Of a stretch of DNA of 9,407 bases, positions 1 through 6,399 are shown piece after piece. The notes under the pieces were generated by a model, which was not told the DNA's origin, made no database searches, and saw nothing but the letters and a program-made list of their open reading frames with translations. Location of the stretch: the NCBI GenBank assembly GCA_002396665.1, contig DGYJ01000048.1, positions 13,636 through 23,042 on the forward strand, in the 5' to 3' direction. Source of the DNA: Bdellovibrionaceae bacterium UBA5009 (GTDB lineage: Bacteria > Bdellovibrionota > Bdellovibrionia > Bdellovibrionales > Bdellovibrionaceae). The translations under genes were made by a program, and so were the position numbers. Within the stretch, counting starts at the first letter, position 1, and every line of letters starts with the position of its first letter.

Positions 1-4
1 GATT

Positions 5-598
5 GTGCTAATTTTTTTTGTATTTATGACCATGGTGACTATTCTTTCATGGCAGCAATCGGATAAATATGCTTGGGCCGCCAATCATCAAAATATTTTC
101 GAATTCAATCAGTGGTGGAAAATTTTCACTTCAGTTCTTATCCATTCTGATCCCCAGCATTGGCTTTCAAATTCAATTTTGCTGGTTGTTTTTGGCTGGT
201 TATTGGCGGGATATTTTGGATTTTTTTTATTTCCGATGATTTGTTTGGTTTTGGCTTGGATGACACATGTTTTGACACTTTGGACATATCCGCTCGAGGT
301 TTACCTGATTGGGGCATCAGGACTGGTTTACGTGATGGCCGGGGTGTGGCTGTCTTTGTATTTTTTGATATCAAGGGATCGTCTTTGGCGAAGTCGATTG
401 ATAAGGGTCCTTGGTGTTTGTTTATCCTTACTATTGCCGACGCAATTTCAGCCCGAGGTCAGTTATAGGGCGCATTTGTTTGGCTTTCTGATTGGCGTGC
501 TTGGCGGAGTTATTTATTTTATTTTTAATTATAAAAAAATTCAAAGATATGATGCCTGGGAAGAGATTATTGAATCGGAAGCGGAAGATATTTTTTAG
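5..598 (+). CDS. Rhomboid-family intramembrane serine protease (5' end may lie upstream of the window)
   Basis: Predicted inner-membrane protease that cleaves transmembrane substrates within the bilayer; the substrate cannot be told. The visible protein is 197 residues and strongly hydrophobic. It carries the rhomboid landmarks in order: an aromatic WWKIFTSVLIH segment (37-47), the H-x-x-x-N motif with His52 and Asn56, the GASG motif with the nucleophile Ser105, and the catalytic His157 in AHLFGFLIG. Spacing matches the catalytic core of E. coli GlpG (His150/Asn154, Ser201, His254), so both dyad residues are present and the enzyme is probably active. The tail after about residue 176 is polar and acidic and probably cytoplasmic. 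The start given is a GTG five bases from the window edge; the frame is open to the edge, so the true start may be further upstream, and ATG codons at 26 and 32 are alternatives. Its TAG stop overlaps the stop of the convergent gene. Confidence 0.85.
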   Translation: MLIFFVFMTMVTILSWQQSDKYAWAANHQNIFEFNQWWKIFTSVLIHSDPQHWLSNSILLVVFGWLLAGYFGFFLFPMICLVLAWMTHVLTLWTYPLEVYLIGASGLVYVMAGVWLSLYFLISRDRLWRSRLIRVLGVCLSLLLPTQFQPEVSYRAHLFGFLIGVLGGVIYFIFNYKKIQRYDAWEEIIESEAEDIF

Positions 599-2028
599 GC
601 TGCAGTGTCGACCAATGAACTTAATTTTTGATTCAGTTCATTGGTTAAGTTTTCCATCAGTTGAAGCGTCGCCCATGTGTAATTGGATTTTTCGCCAATA
701 CCAATAAGAATTCCAGCCAGTTTATTATTGATTAGAATTGGAGTGGCCGTGGCGTGGTCTGGCAATGCCCCTTGGTTCCATTCTTCAAAAAATCTTTCAT
801 TCACATCATTCAAAACTATAAAGCCATGGTAGGGTTTGTGGGATACACTGACGATTTTAAATAAACTGGCAACAGAAAGATCAATGGGCTGGATATTGTC
901 TGAACCTGGTTTGAACTCGCTGGTCCAAAGATAGGGTTTCAAAGAACTCTCTTCGATATCAAGAGAAAGTAGCATTGATTTTGGAAAATGCGAATGCATT
1001 TTGTCAAAGGCGGATTTGATTTCTTTGTCAAACTGAACTTTATTTTTTTGAAACAAAAGGTTTAATATCATCTGTTTGGATGAAGGGGCTTGAGCATGAC
1101 CCTGCACAACAGATAAATGAGGTTCTTGTTTAGTTTTTTCAGCTGGAGTTACAACTTTTGCAACAGCAGGTTGTGCAATAACTGACTGACTTGTAGGCGC
1201 TTCAGTCGCCACAAATGTCACAGCAGGCACTTCGCTTGGGTTTAGAAACTCTGGAATTTCAATGCTTTCTAAACTAGATGCACCAGTTTTTTCTGCATTT
1301 TCATTGTCAAAAAGTCCCGTGGGTGGACCTGAATTAAGGTCTTCGGATAAAGCATCAAGTGGCTGATCTTCCGAGGACTCGTTTTCTGTGTCACTGAGTT
1401 CAAGGGAACCATTCAATTCAAGTTTAAATTCAGTGTTTTGAATTTGCGGACTTGGAGCAACAGAAGTAGTTTTTGTTCCAGAGGAAGTATCAGCGACAAC
1501 AAGGGTTTTGTCTTCAGCGGGATTGATATTGTTCCAATGATAATCCATGGATTTACGCGAACAAAGGACAAAGATTGGTTTCAAATGATCTGGAAAATTT
1601 TCTGGCACTTCTAAGCAGGCCACAATAATGTGTTGGTCCCATTCCCCAACAGGAAGTATGTAACTGCTCCATGGGTAAGAGGCCTTAACATGGGGCCAGT
1701 AGTGGTTCGAAACAGGGGATTTAAAAAAGTCATCCGTTAAAATTGGAATTTTGAAATGGTTTTTTGCCCATTGAAAATAGTCAGCCTCGGGAATGTAATT
1801 TTCCCTCAACGCTTGAGCTATCAAAGGATACTCGGGGGTATCCTTTCTATTTTCAATTTCAAAACCCTGAAGTAAGGCCTTGAAATGACTAAACCATGGC
1901 AAATTCTTCATACCTAAAGTTTCGGCATTTTTAGCCAAGACCTGAGGGGGAATCTGGCTGCACAGAGGCAAACTAGACCAAGGGATTGAAATAATTTCAT
2001 GAAAAGACTTCAAAGCCCAAAGGCCCAC
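595..2028 (-). CDS. Unrecognised two-domain protein with long acidic linker; MshEN-like N-terminus and GAF-like C-terminus suspected
   Basis: Function unknown. The 477-residue protein has no signal peptide or membrane segment, so it is probably cytoplasmic. Residues 1-168 look folded and rich in aromatic residues. The part around 70-160 (a NYIPEADYFQWAKNH stretch, then YILPVGEW and IIVACLEVPE) resembles the pattern of the MshEN/type II secretion ATPase N-terminal domain. Residues about 169-318 are low-complexity, rich in Glu, Ser, Thr, Pro and Ala, and probably disordered. Residues 319-477 look folded again; the end (ATPILINNKLAGILIGIGE, then a Leu-rich helix) resembles the last strands and helix of a GAF domain. 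Both domain calls are pattern impressions, not searched. The GTG start is supported by AAAGGA nine bases upstream and by an in-frame stop above it; the next Met is residue 40. It is divergent from the tRNA-modification operon and convergent with the rhomboid gene. Confidence 0.75.
   Translation of the reverse strand: MGLWALKSFHEIISIPWSSLPLCSQIPPQVLAKNAETLGMKNLPWFSHFKALLQGFEIENRKDTPEYPLIAQALRENYIPEADYFQWAKNHFKIPILTDDFFKSPVSNHYWPHVKASYPWSSYILPVGEWDQHIIVACLEVPENFPDHLKPIFVLCSRKSMDYHWNNINPAEDKTLVVADTSSGTKTTSVAPSPQIQNTEFKLELNGSLELSDTENESSEDQPLDALSEDLNSGPPTGLFDNENAEKTGASSLESIEIPEFLNPSEVPAVTFVATEAPTSQSVIAQPAVAKVVTPAEKTKQEPHLSVVQGHAQAPSSKQMILNLLFQKNKVQFDKEIKSAFDKMHSHFPKSMLLSLDIEESSLKPYLWTSEFKPGSDNIQPIDLSVASLFKIVSVSHKPYHGFIVLNDVNERFFEEWNQGALPDHATATPILINNKLAGILIGIGEKSNYTWATLQLMENLTNELNQKLSSLVDTAA
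611..653 (+). terminator. Candidate terminator hairpin for the rhomboid gene, inside the opposing coding sequence
   Basis: An 11-base perfect inverted repeat, ACCAATGAACT (611-621) and AGTTCATTGGT (635-645), begins 12 bases after the rhomboid stop. One mismatch inward, AAT (623-625) can pair with ATT (631-633), leaving a five-base loop. A short T tract (650-653) follows after TTAAG, so the U-run is weak for an intrinsic terminator. On the minus strand no T tract follows the stem. The repeat lies in codons near the C-terminus of the opposing gene. The inverted repeat is seen directly; termination is inferred. Confidence 0.4.
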
Positions 2029-2032
2029 TGAT

Positions 2033-2060
2033 TTGAATCCTTTAATCTATGACCTATCTA
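2033..2060 (+). promoter_or_regulatory. Possible sigma-70-type promoter for the seven-gene operon (weak)
   Basis: TTGAAT (2033-2038) and TATCTA (2055-2060) are separated by 16 bases, a poor but plausible -35/-10 pair. Transcription would begin near 2067, just before the palindrome at 2073, which would then lie in the mRNA leader. Other AT-rich hexamers nearby, such as TATGTA at 2064-2069, are equally possible -10 elements. It is offered because the operon must start in this 90-base gap, not because the boxes are strong. Confidence 0.2.
2038..2043 (-). promoter_or_regulatory. Ribosome binding site for the minus-strand gene
   Basis: On the minus strand AAAGGA stands nine bases before the GTG codon at 2028. 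It decides the start: no ATG lies nearby in frame, and an in-frame TAG closes the frame shortly upstream. Confidence 0.6.
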
Positions 2061-2072
2061 TGGTATGTATCT

Positions 2073-2095
2073 GCTCGAATATTCGAGCTTTTTTT
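2073..2095 (+). promoter_or_regulatory. 16-bp perfect palindrome followed by T7: operator, attenuator or terminator
   Basis: GCTCGAATATTCGAGC (2073-2088) is its own reverse complement and is followed at once by seven T (2089-2095). As RNA on the plus strand it can fold into a hairpin with a tight loop plus a U-run, the form of an intrinsic terminator. It lies 30 bases before the ATG of the cysteine desulfurase and 44 bases before the GTG of the divergent gene. It could attenuate the operon, stop antisense read-through coming from the left, or be a dimeric repressor site serving both promoters. The palindrome and T-run are seen directly; the role is inferred. It does not match the LexA or IscR consensus sequences I know. 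Confidence 0.5.
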
Positions 2096-2118
2096 ATCTG
2101 TTTCGATGAAAGAAAAAC

Positions 2119-3279
2119 ATGGCAAAAGTGTATTTGGATCATAACGGGACAACTCCATTGGATCCGGAACTTAAATTAAAAATTCCAGATTTTTTGGATT
2201 TGTGGGGGAACCCAAGCTCTATTCATTGGGCTGGCCGTGAAACAAAAAGTCGAATTCAAAAAATCAGACACCAAATTGCTGAATCTTTTGGAATCAGTCC
2301 TCTTGAAATTATTTTTAATTCTGGTGGAAGCGAAGGCAATAACACTGTCATCAAATCAGTTTTTCAAATTCTAGGTCATGAGCGTCCACATTTTTTGGTT
2401 TCTTCAGTTGAACATCCCAGTGTGATGAAGTCCTATGAGGCCATCAAAGCCCTTGGCGCCCATGTTGAAAAAATTCCAGTTTCTCGTTCTGGACAAATTG
2501 ATTTTGAATTTATTCAATCACGTCTTTCTGAAAAGACAGCTATGGTTTCTGTGATGTTAGCAAATAATGAAACGGGAAGTATTTATCCGATCAAGGCCTT
2601 GGCTGATTTGGCCCATTCCAAAGGGGCTTTGTTTCACTGTGATGCTGTACAGGGTTTTGGTAAAATTCCATTTCAGCTTAAAGATTTGGGCGTGGATTAT
2701 GCGACATTTTCTGCTCACAAGTTTTATGCCCTTAAGGGAACTGGATTTCTTTATGTCAAAAAAGGATCTCCCTATGTGAATTTGGTTCACGGCGGCGGTC
2801 AAGAGCGCCATCGTCGTGGTGGTACAGAAAATATTTTAGGAATTTTGTCCCTTGGATTTATGGCAGAAAAATTGTCAGAAGTTTCATTGCAATTTGATCG
2901 CATTGAAAAACTTAGAAATTATTTTGAAGCGCGCATTTTGTCAGAGATTCCAGATGTTGTTGTGAATTCAGCTCAAGGACTTCGCCTACCAAATACATCA
3001 AGTCTTATTTTGCAAGATGTTGACGGCGAGACCTTGTTGATGAGCCTCGATCTTAAAGGATTTGCAGTTAGCACGGGCGCCGCCTGTAGCAGCGGAAACC
3101 CTGAACCAAGCCCTGTCTTGTTGGCCTTGGGTTTGTCCAGGGAAGAAGCGCAAAGTAGTCTTCGTGTCAGCTTGGGTTGGCAAACATCCCAGGCTGAAGT
3201 GGATTTGTTTATTGAAACATTAAAGTCCGTCGTGATTCGATTGCGTAGTTTGAAAGAAGATTCCAAGGTGATCCGATGA
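2119..3279 (+). CDS. Cysteine desulfurase, NifS/IscS family (probable sulfur donor to MnmA)
   Basis: PLP-dependent enzyme that removes sulfur from L-cysteine, giving alanine and an enzyme-bound persulfide. The 386 residues cover the whole family. Visible sites are the N-terminal YLDHNGTTP (5-13), the PLP phosphate-binding SGGSEGNN (68-75), His99 in EHPS, NNETG (149-153), Asp175 and Gln178 in HCDAVQG, the Schiff-base Lys201 in SAHK, the RRGGTEN segment (232-238) and the persulfide Cys323 in STGAACSSG, a group I (IscS-type) loop. It is shorter than E. coli IscS, and no iscR, iscU or iscA gene is adjacent. Instead mnmA follows with an ATGA overlap, as for the dedicated B. subtilis YrvO-MnmA pair, so sulfur delivery to tRNA is its likely main job. 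The Shine-Dalgarno before the ATG is poor (only A-rich GAAAGAAA). The family is certain; the exact subfamily is not. Confidence 0.93.
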   Translation: MAKVYLDHNGTTPLDPELKLKIPDFLDLWGNPSSIHWAGRETKSRIQKIRHQIAESFGISPLEIIFNSGGSEGNNTVIKSVFQILGHERPHFLVSSVEHPSVMKSYEAIKALGAHVEKIPVSRSGQIDFEFIQSRLSEKTAMVSVMLANNETGSIYPIKALADLAHSKGALFHCDAVQGFGKIPFQLKDLGVDYATFSAHKFYALKGTGFLYVKKGSPYVNLVHGGGQERHRRGGTENILGILSLGFMAEKLSEVSLQFDRIEKLRNYFEARILSEIPDVVVNSAQGLRLPNTSSLILQDVDGETLLMSLDLKGFAVSTGAACSSGNPEPSPVLLALGLSREEAQSSLRVSLGWQTSQAEVDLFIETLKSVVIRLRSLKEDSKVIR

Positions 3280-4367
3280 GTACTGAACGTAAACCAAGAG
3301 TTCTTGTGGCCATGAGTGGCGGGGTCGATAGTTCTGTGGCGGCGGCCATGCTTGTCGAGCAAGGCTACGATGTTGTTGGTGCCACAATGCAAGTTTGGGA
3401 TTATTCTTCCTGCTCGATTGATGAAGGAAATGGAACTTGCTGTTCAAGTCTTGATGTTGATGATGCTCGTAGTGTGGCGGATTTGATTGGAATTCCATTT
3501 TATGTTTTAAATTGCGAAGCCAAATTTAAAGCAGCTGTCATTGATCCATTTATTCAAGCCTACATGGATGGGCAAACGCCGCTTCCCTGCGTGAACTGCA
3601 ATACATTTTTAAAATTTGATCATTTGATTCAAAAAATGAAAGAATTGGATTGCGACTATTTGGCAACGGGCCATTATGCCCAAGTTAAAAATGATGAAAA
3701 TGGAAAGCCAGCAATCTACACCAGCACCGATGATTGGAAAGATCAAACTTACTTCTTGTTTACGCTGAATCCTGAAATTGTTCCGCATTTGCTTTTCCCT
3801 ATCGGGGGAATGAAGAAACCACAGGTTCGCGAGTATGCAGAGAAAAAAGGATTGGTCGTTGCCAAGAAAAAGGATTCAACCGGAATTTGTTTTGTTGGCT
3901 CCCAAGGCTATGACAAATTTATTGAAACTCAAGTTCCAATGTCTGAATTAAAAAAGAAATCTGGCTTATTGAAGCGCTATCCTTCAGAAGAAATTCTTGG
4001 CAGACATCAAGGAATTCATCACTACACCTACGGACAAAGTCGTGGGCTAGGACTTACTCATCATGAAAAACTATTCGTTATTAAAATTGATGCTGTGACA
4101 AATACAGTTTGGGTCGGGGATGAAGAGTATTTGTATTCGCAAAAAGCCCTGATGGTTGAACCCCATTGGCTAACGGATTGGTCGCAGGATCAAACCTACG
4201 AAGTCAAAATTCGTTACCAGCACAAAGGCGCCTTGGCGAAATTAAAAAAAGTAGATGGGGGATTTGAATTGGATTTTGTTGAAAAGCAAAGGGCCATTAC
4301 TCCGGGTCAAGCCGCGGTCTTGTATCAAAATCAAAAACTTGTTGGTGGTGGATGGATAAAAATTTAA
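3276..4367 (+). CDS. mnmA: tRNA-specific 2-thiouridylase MnmA
   Basis: Cytoplasmic enzyme that adenylates and thiolates uridine 34 in the anticodons of tRNA-Lys, -Glu and -Gln, giving the s2U part of mnm5s2U or a relative. Its 363 residues are the usual length. The ATP pyrophosphatase PP-loop SGGVDSS is at 14-20. The nucleophile is expected to be Cys108 in PCVNCN, with the persulfide-carrying partner Cys195 in DSTGICFVG. ATGHYAQ (130-136) and WKDQTYFLF (144-152) are also typical. The TYGQSRGLGL loop (251-260) has Ser where most family members have Arg (GQR-x-GLG), with an Arg next to it. A C-terminal beta-barrel follows. AAGGTG five bases before the ATG is a good ribosome binding site. The ATGA overlap with the desulfurase upstream implies translational coupling and a direct sulfur-donor partnership. 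Confidence 0.96.
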   Translation: MSTERKPRVLVAMSGGVDSSVAAAMLVEQGYDVVGATMQVWDYSSCSIDEGNGTCCSSLDVDDARSVADLIGIPFYVLNCEAKFKAAVIDPFIQAYMDGQTPLPCVNCNTFLKFDHLIQKMKELDCDYLATGHYAQVKNDENGKPAIYTSTDDWKDQTYFLFTLNPEIVPHLLFPIGGMKKPQVREYAEKKGLVVAKKKDSTGICFVGSQGYDKFIETQVPMSELKKKSGLLKRYPSEEILGRHQGIHHYTYGQSRGLGLTHHEKLFVIKIDAVTNTVWVGDEEYLYSQKALMVEPHWLTDWSQDQTYEVKIRYQHKGALAKLKKVDGGFELDFVEKQRAITPGQAAVLYQNQKLVGGGWIKI

Positions 4368-5710
4368 ATCAATACACTTATCAAGTGCACACATTTGGTT
4401 GTAAGGTGAATTCCTACGACAGTGGATTGTTGCAAAAGCGTTTGTCACAAACGGGAATGTTTGATTTCAAAAAAATCGATCAAGCCCAGGTGCATATTTT
4501 AAATACCTGTGCAGTGACAGCAGAGGCCACTAAAGAGGCCGTGAAATTAATCCGACAAATTAAAACCAAAAATCCCCTCAGCACCGTTGTTGTCACGGGA
4601 TGCTCTGCCCAAGTCGATACGGGTGTCTTTGAGGCCCTTCCAGGGGCGGATCTTGTTGTGGCCAATTCCCACAAAATGCAGCTGGGCGAGATTATCGACG
4701 ATTTTTACAAAGGCAAAATTCAAAATAAAGTTTTTAAATCCAATATTTTTAAAAAAGATGATCTCGAAGAGGGCGGTGGAACAGATTCAACCCACACCAG
4801 ATCGTTTTTAAAAATTCAAGATGGCTGCAATAGTTTTTGCACTTTTTGTGTGATCCCATTTGCCCGTGGTAAAAGTCGAAGTCTAAGTATTGAATCTTTA
4901 GTCCGTCGTGTGAATGATCTTGAATCCCAAGGGCATCGCGAGATTGTTCTGACAGGTGTTCATATTGGCGATTATGAAGATGAAGTGGCCGGAGTTAAAA
5001 AAACCTTAGAAGACCTTGTCGAAGCCTTATTGTTGAAAACAAAAATCCAACGATTTCGCCTGAGCAGTCTAGAGCCCATTGAAATCACAGAAAGATTATT
5101 GGACCTTTACTCAAACCCAAGAATGTGTCCGCATTTTCATGTCAGCCTTCAAAGTGCGAACACAGATGTTCTTAAAAATATGAAACGTAAGTACACCCAG
5201 GAACAGGTCGTGTATGCGTTGAATAGAATTCAAGAAAAAGTTCCTGGGGCCTATGTTGGACTAGATGTCATTGCTGGATTTCCAACAGAGACCCACGAGC
5301 AATTCGAAGACACTTATTTGTGTTTGGCGAATACTCCTTGGACAAGAATTCACGTCTTTCCTTACAGTGAAAGGCCTGGAACCCGTGCCGCGGCATTTTC
5401 TGAAACAGTTGAATGGAGCGAGCGAAAACGTCGGGCTTCGCGATTGCGCGAACTTTCCCTGGATCGTTTTGAATCCTTGGCCGCCCTGCAGTTGAAGACA
5501 AAGAAAAAAGTTTTACTTTTAAAAAATAATAAAAAGCAATTGATGGCGATCTCCAGAGATTATTGGAATATTCAAATCCAAGAGGACAAGATATTAACCG
5601 AAAATGATTATTTGCAAGAGTGGGAAGTTGAAATTTCTGACTATGCGCAAAGATCAAAATCAAGAACTTCGGCCCAAGAAGGGCTTTTAATTTCGAAGGG
5701 CTTGTTATGA
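4352..5710 (+). CDS. mtaB: tRNA (t6A37) methylthiotransferase MtaB, radical SAM
   Basis: Radical-SAM iron-sulfur enzyme that converts t6A at position 37 of ANN-decoding tRNAs to ms2t6A. The N-terminal UPF0004 domain has its three cluster cysteines: Cys17 in HTFGCKVN, Cys53 in NTCAVT and Cys84 in VTGCSAQ. The radical-SAM cluster motif C-x3-C-x2-C is Cys159, Cys163 and Cys166 in DGCNSFCTFC. LTGVHIGDY (200-208) and the HTFGCKVN form point to MtaB (YqeV type) rather than MiaB or RimO. The C-terminal part (about 385-440), where a TRAM domain is expected, is weakly recognisable and lacks a clear glycine-rich beta pattern; it is rich in Lys and Asn. The ATG lies 16 bases inside mnmA; no alternative start is in frame just upstream, and the nearest ribosome binding sequence is only a GGTGGTGG stretch. 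With mnmA it makes an anticodon-loop sulfur-modification pair. Confidence 0.92.
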   Translation: MDKNLNQYTYQVHTFGCKVNSYDSGLLQKRLSQTGMFDFKKIDQAQVHILNTCAVTAEATKEAVKLIRQIKTKNPLSTVVVTGCSAQVDTGVFEALPGADLVVANSHKMQLGEIIDDFYKGKIQNKVFKSNIFKKDDLEEGGGTDSTHTRSFLKIQDGCNSFCTFCVIPFARGKSRSLSIESLVRRVNDLESQGHREIVLTGVHIGDYEDEVAGVKKTLEDLVEALLLKTKIQRFRLSSLEPIEITERLLDLYSNPRMCPHFHVSLQSANTDVLKNMKRKYTQEQVVYALNRIQEKVPGAYVGLDVIAGFPTETHEQFEDTYLCLANTPWTRIHVFPYSERPGTRAAAFSETVEWSERKRRASRLRELSLDRFESLAALQLKTKKKVLLLKNNKKQLMAISRDYWNIQIQEDKILTENDYLQEWEVEISDYAQRSKSRTSAQEGLLISKGLL

Positions 5711-6399
5711 TCAGCACTTGGGAATCACAATTTAAAAATCAAGATCTTAAAATGAAGGCCCTCACCCACAAAAGTTTTGCCTATGAAAATAAAACTCCGA
5801 ATGAACACAATGAAAAATTAGAATTTTTAGGTGATGCTGTTTTGGATCTTGTGATTGGCGAATATCTTTTCGAAGTCTATGTAGAGGACGACGAAGGACA
5901 CCTTTCAAAAAAACGTGCGAGTCTGGTGAACGAAGAAAGTCTTTCGCAAATTGCATTAAAACTTGGGCTTGATCAAAAAATTCGACTTGGAAAAGGCGAA
6001 ATCAATTCCAATGGTTTGGCAAAGCCAAGAATTTTGGCCTCTTGCTTTGAGGCCCTGATTGGTGCTCTTTATCAAGACACGGATTGGTTGTGGCTTAAAG
6101 AGTTTATTAAAAATTTATTTCAGTCCGATGTGGAATCTTTGAAACATAAGATTTCTTACGAAAAAGACTACAAAACAAGACTTCAAGAAAAAGTACAAAT
6201 GCAAAAAACTAAAGGTCCAAATCCTACCTATGAAGTCCTTCGTGAAGAAGGCCCCCCCCATGATCGGCAGTTTTTTGTACAATTAAAATGTGGTGATGAA
6301 ATTTTATCTGAAGGTTCAGGAAAATCTAAAAAAATTGCAGAACAAGAGGCCGCGCGCAAAGCCCTCGAAGTCTTAGAATCTCGAGAGGAGATTGTGTGA
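5707..6399 (+). CDS. rnc: Ribonuclease III, with Ser replacing a conserved active-site Asp
   Basis: Double-strand-specific endoribonuclease that cuts rRNA precursors and structured mRNAs, working as a homodimer with Mg2+. The 230 residues hold the catalytic domain (1-150) and the double-stranded RNA binding domain (about 155-226, with the GPNPTYEV and SGKSKKIAEQEAA segments). The signature NEKLEFLGD (35-43) gives Glu36, Glu39 and Asp43, matching E. coli Glu38, Glu41 and Asp45. The second signature reads LASCFEALIGALY: Glu115 matches E. coli Glu117, but Ser112 (codon TCT at 6040-6042) stands where E. coli has Asp114. The rest of the protein is intact and not degraded. GAAGGG six bases before the ATG is a sound ribosome binding site, and ATGA overlaps the mtaB stop. 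rnc followed by era is the common bacterial order. Confidence 0.95.
   Translation: MISTWESQFKNQDLKMKALTHKSFAYENKTPNEHNEKLEFLGDAVLDLVIGEYLFEVYVEDDEGHLSKKRASLVNEESLSQIALKLGLDQKIRLGKGEINSNGLAKPRILASCFEALIGALYQDTDWLWLKEFIKNLFQSDVESLKHKISYEKDYKTRLQEKVQMQKTKGPNPTYEVLREEGPPHDRQFFVQLKCGDEILSEGSGKSKKIAEQEAARKALEVLESREEIV
6386..6390 (+). promoter_or_regulatory. Ribosome binding site for era, supporting a GTG start
   Basis: AGGAG ends five bases before the GTG at 6396, inside the last codons of rnc. It supports the GTG start, which overlaps the rnc TGA as GTGA. The next in-frame ATG would fall after the P-loop, so it cannot be the start. Confidence 0.65.

Noticed and set aside
2029..2118. Possible LexA or IscR operator at the palindrome.
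   Set aside because: The sequence does not fit the SOS-box or IscR patterns I know, so no regulator is named.
2106..2144. Short reading frame (12 codons plus stop) that begins just before and overlaps the desulfurase start, a possible leader peptide.
   Set aside because: It has no convincing ribosome binding site, no run of regulatory codons, and overlaps the real start in another frame; chance is the simpler reading.
2973..3498. Long minus-strand open frames opposite the desulfurase-mnmA junction.
   Set aside because: They lie wholly opposite strongly conserved genes, have low-complexity His/Gln/Arg-rich translations and match no family pattern; they are antisense shadows.
5268..5717. Minus-strand open frame of about 149 codons opposite the end of mtaB.
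   Set aside because: No family pattern and no ribosome binding site; the plus-strand MtaB frame explains the sequence.
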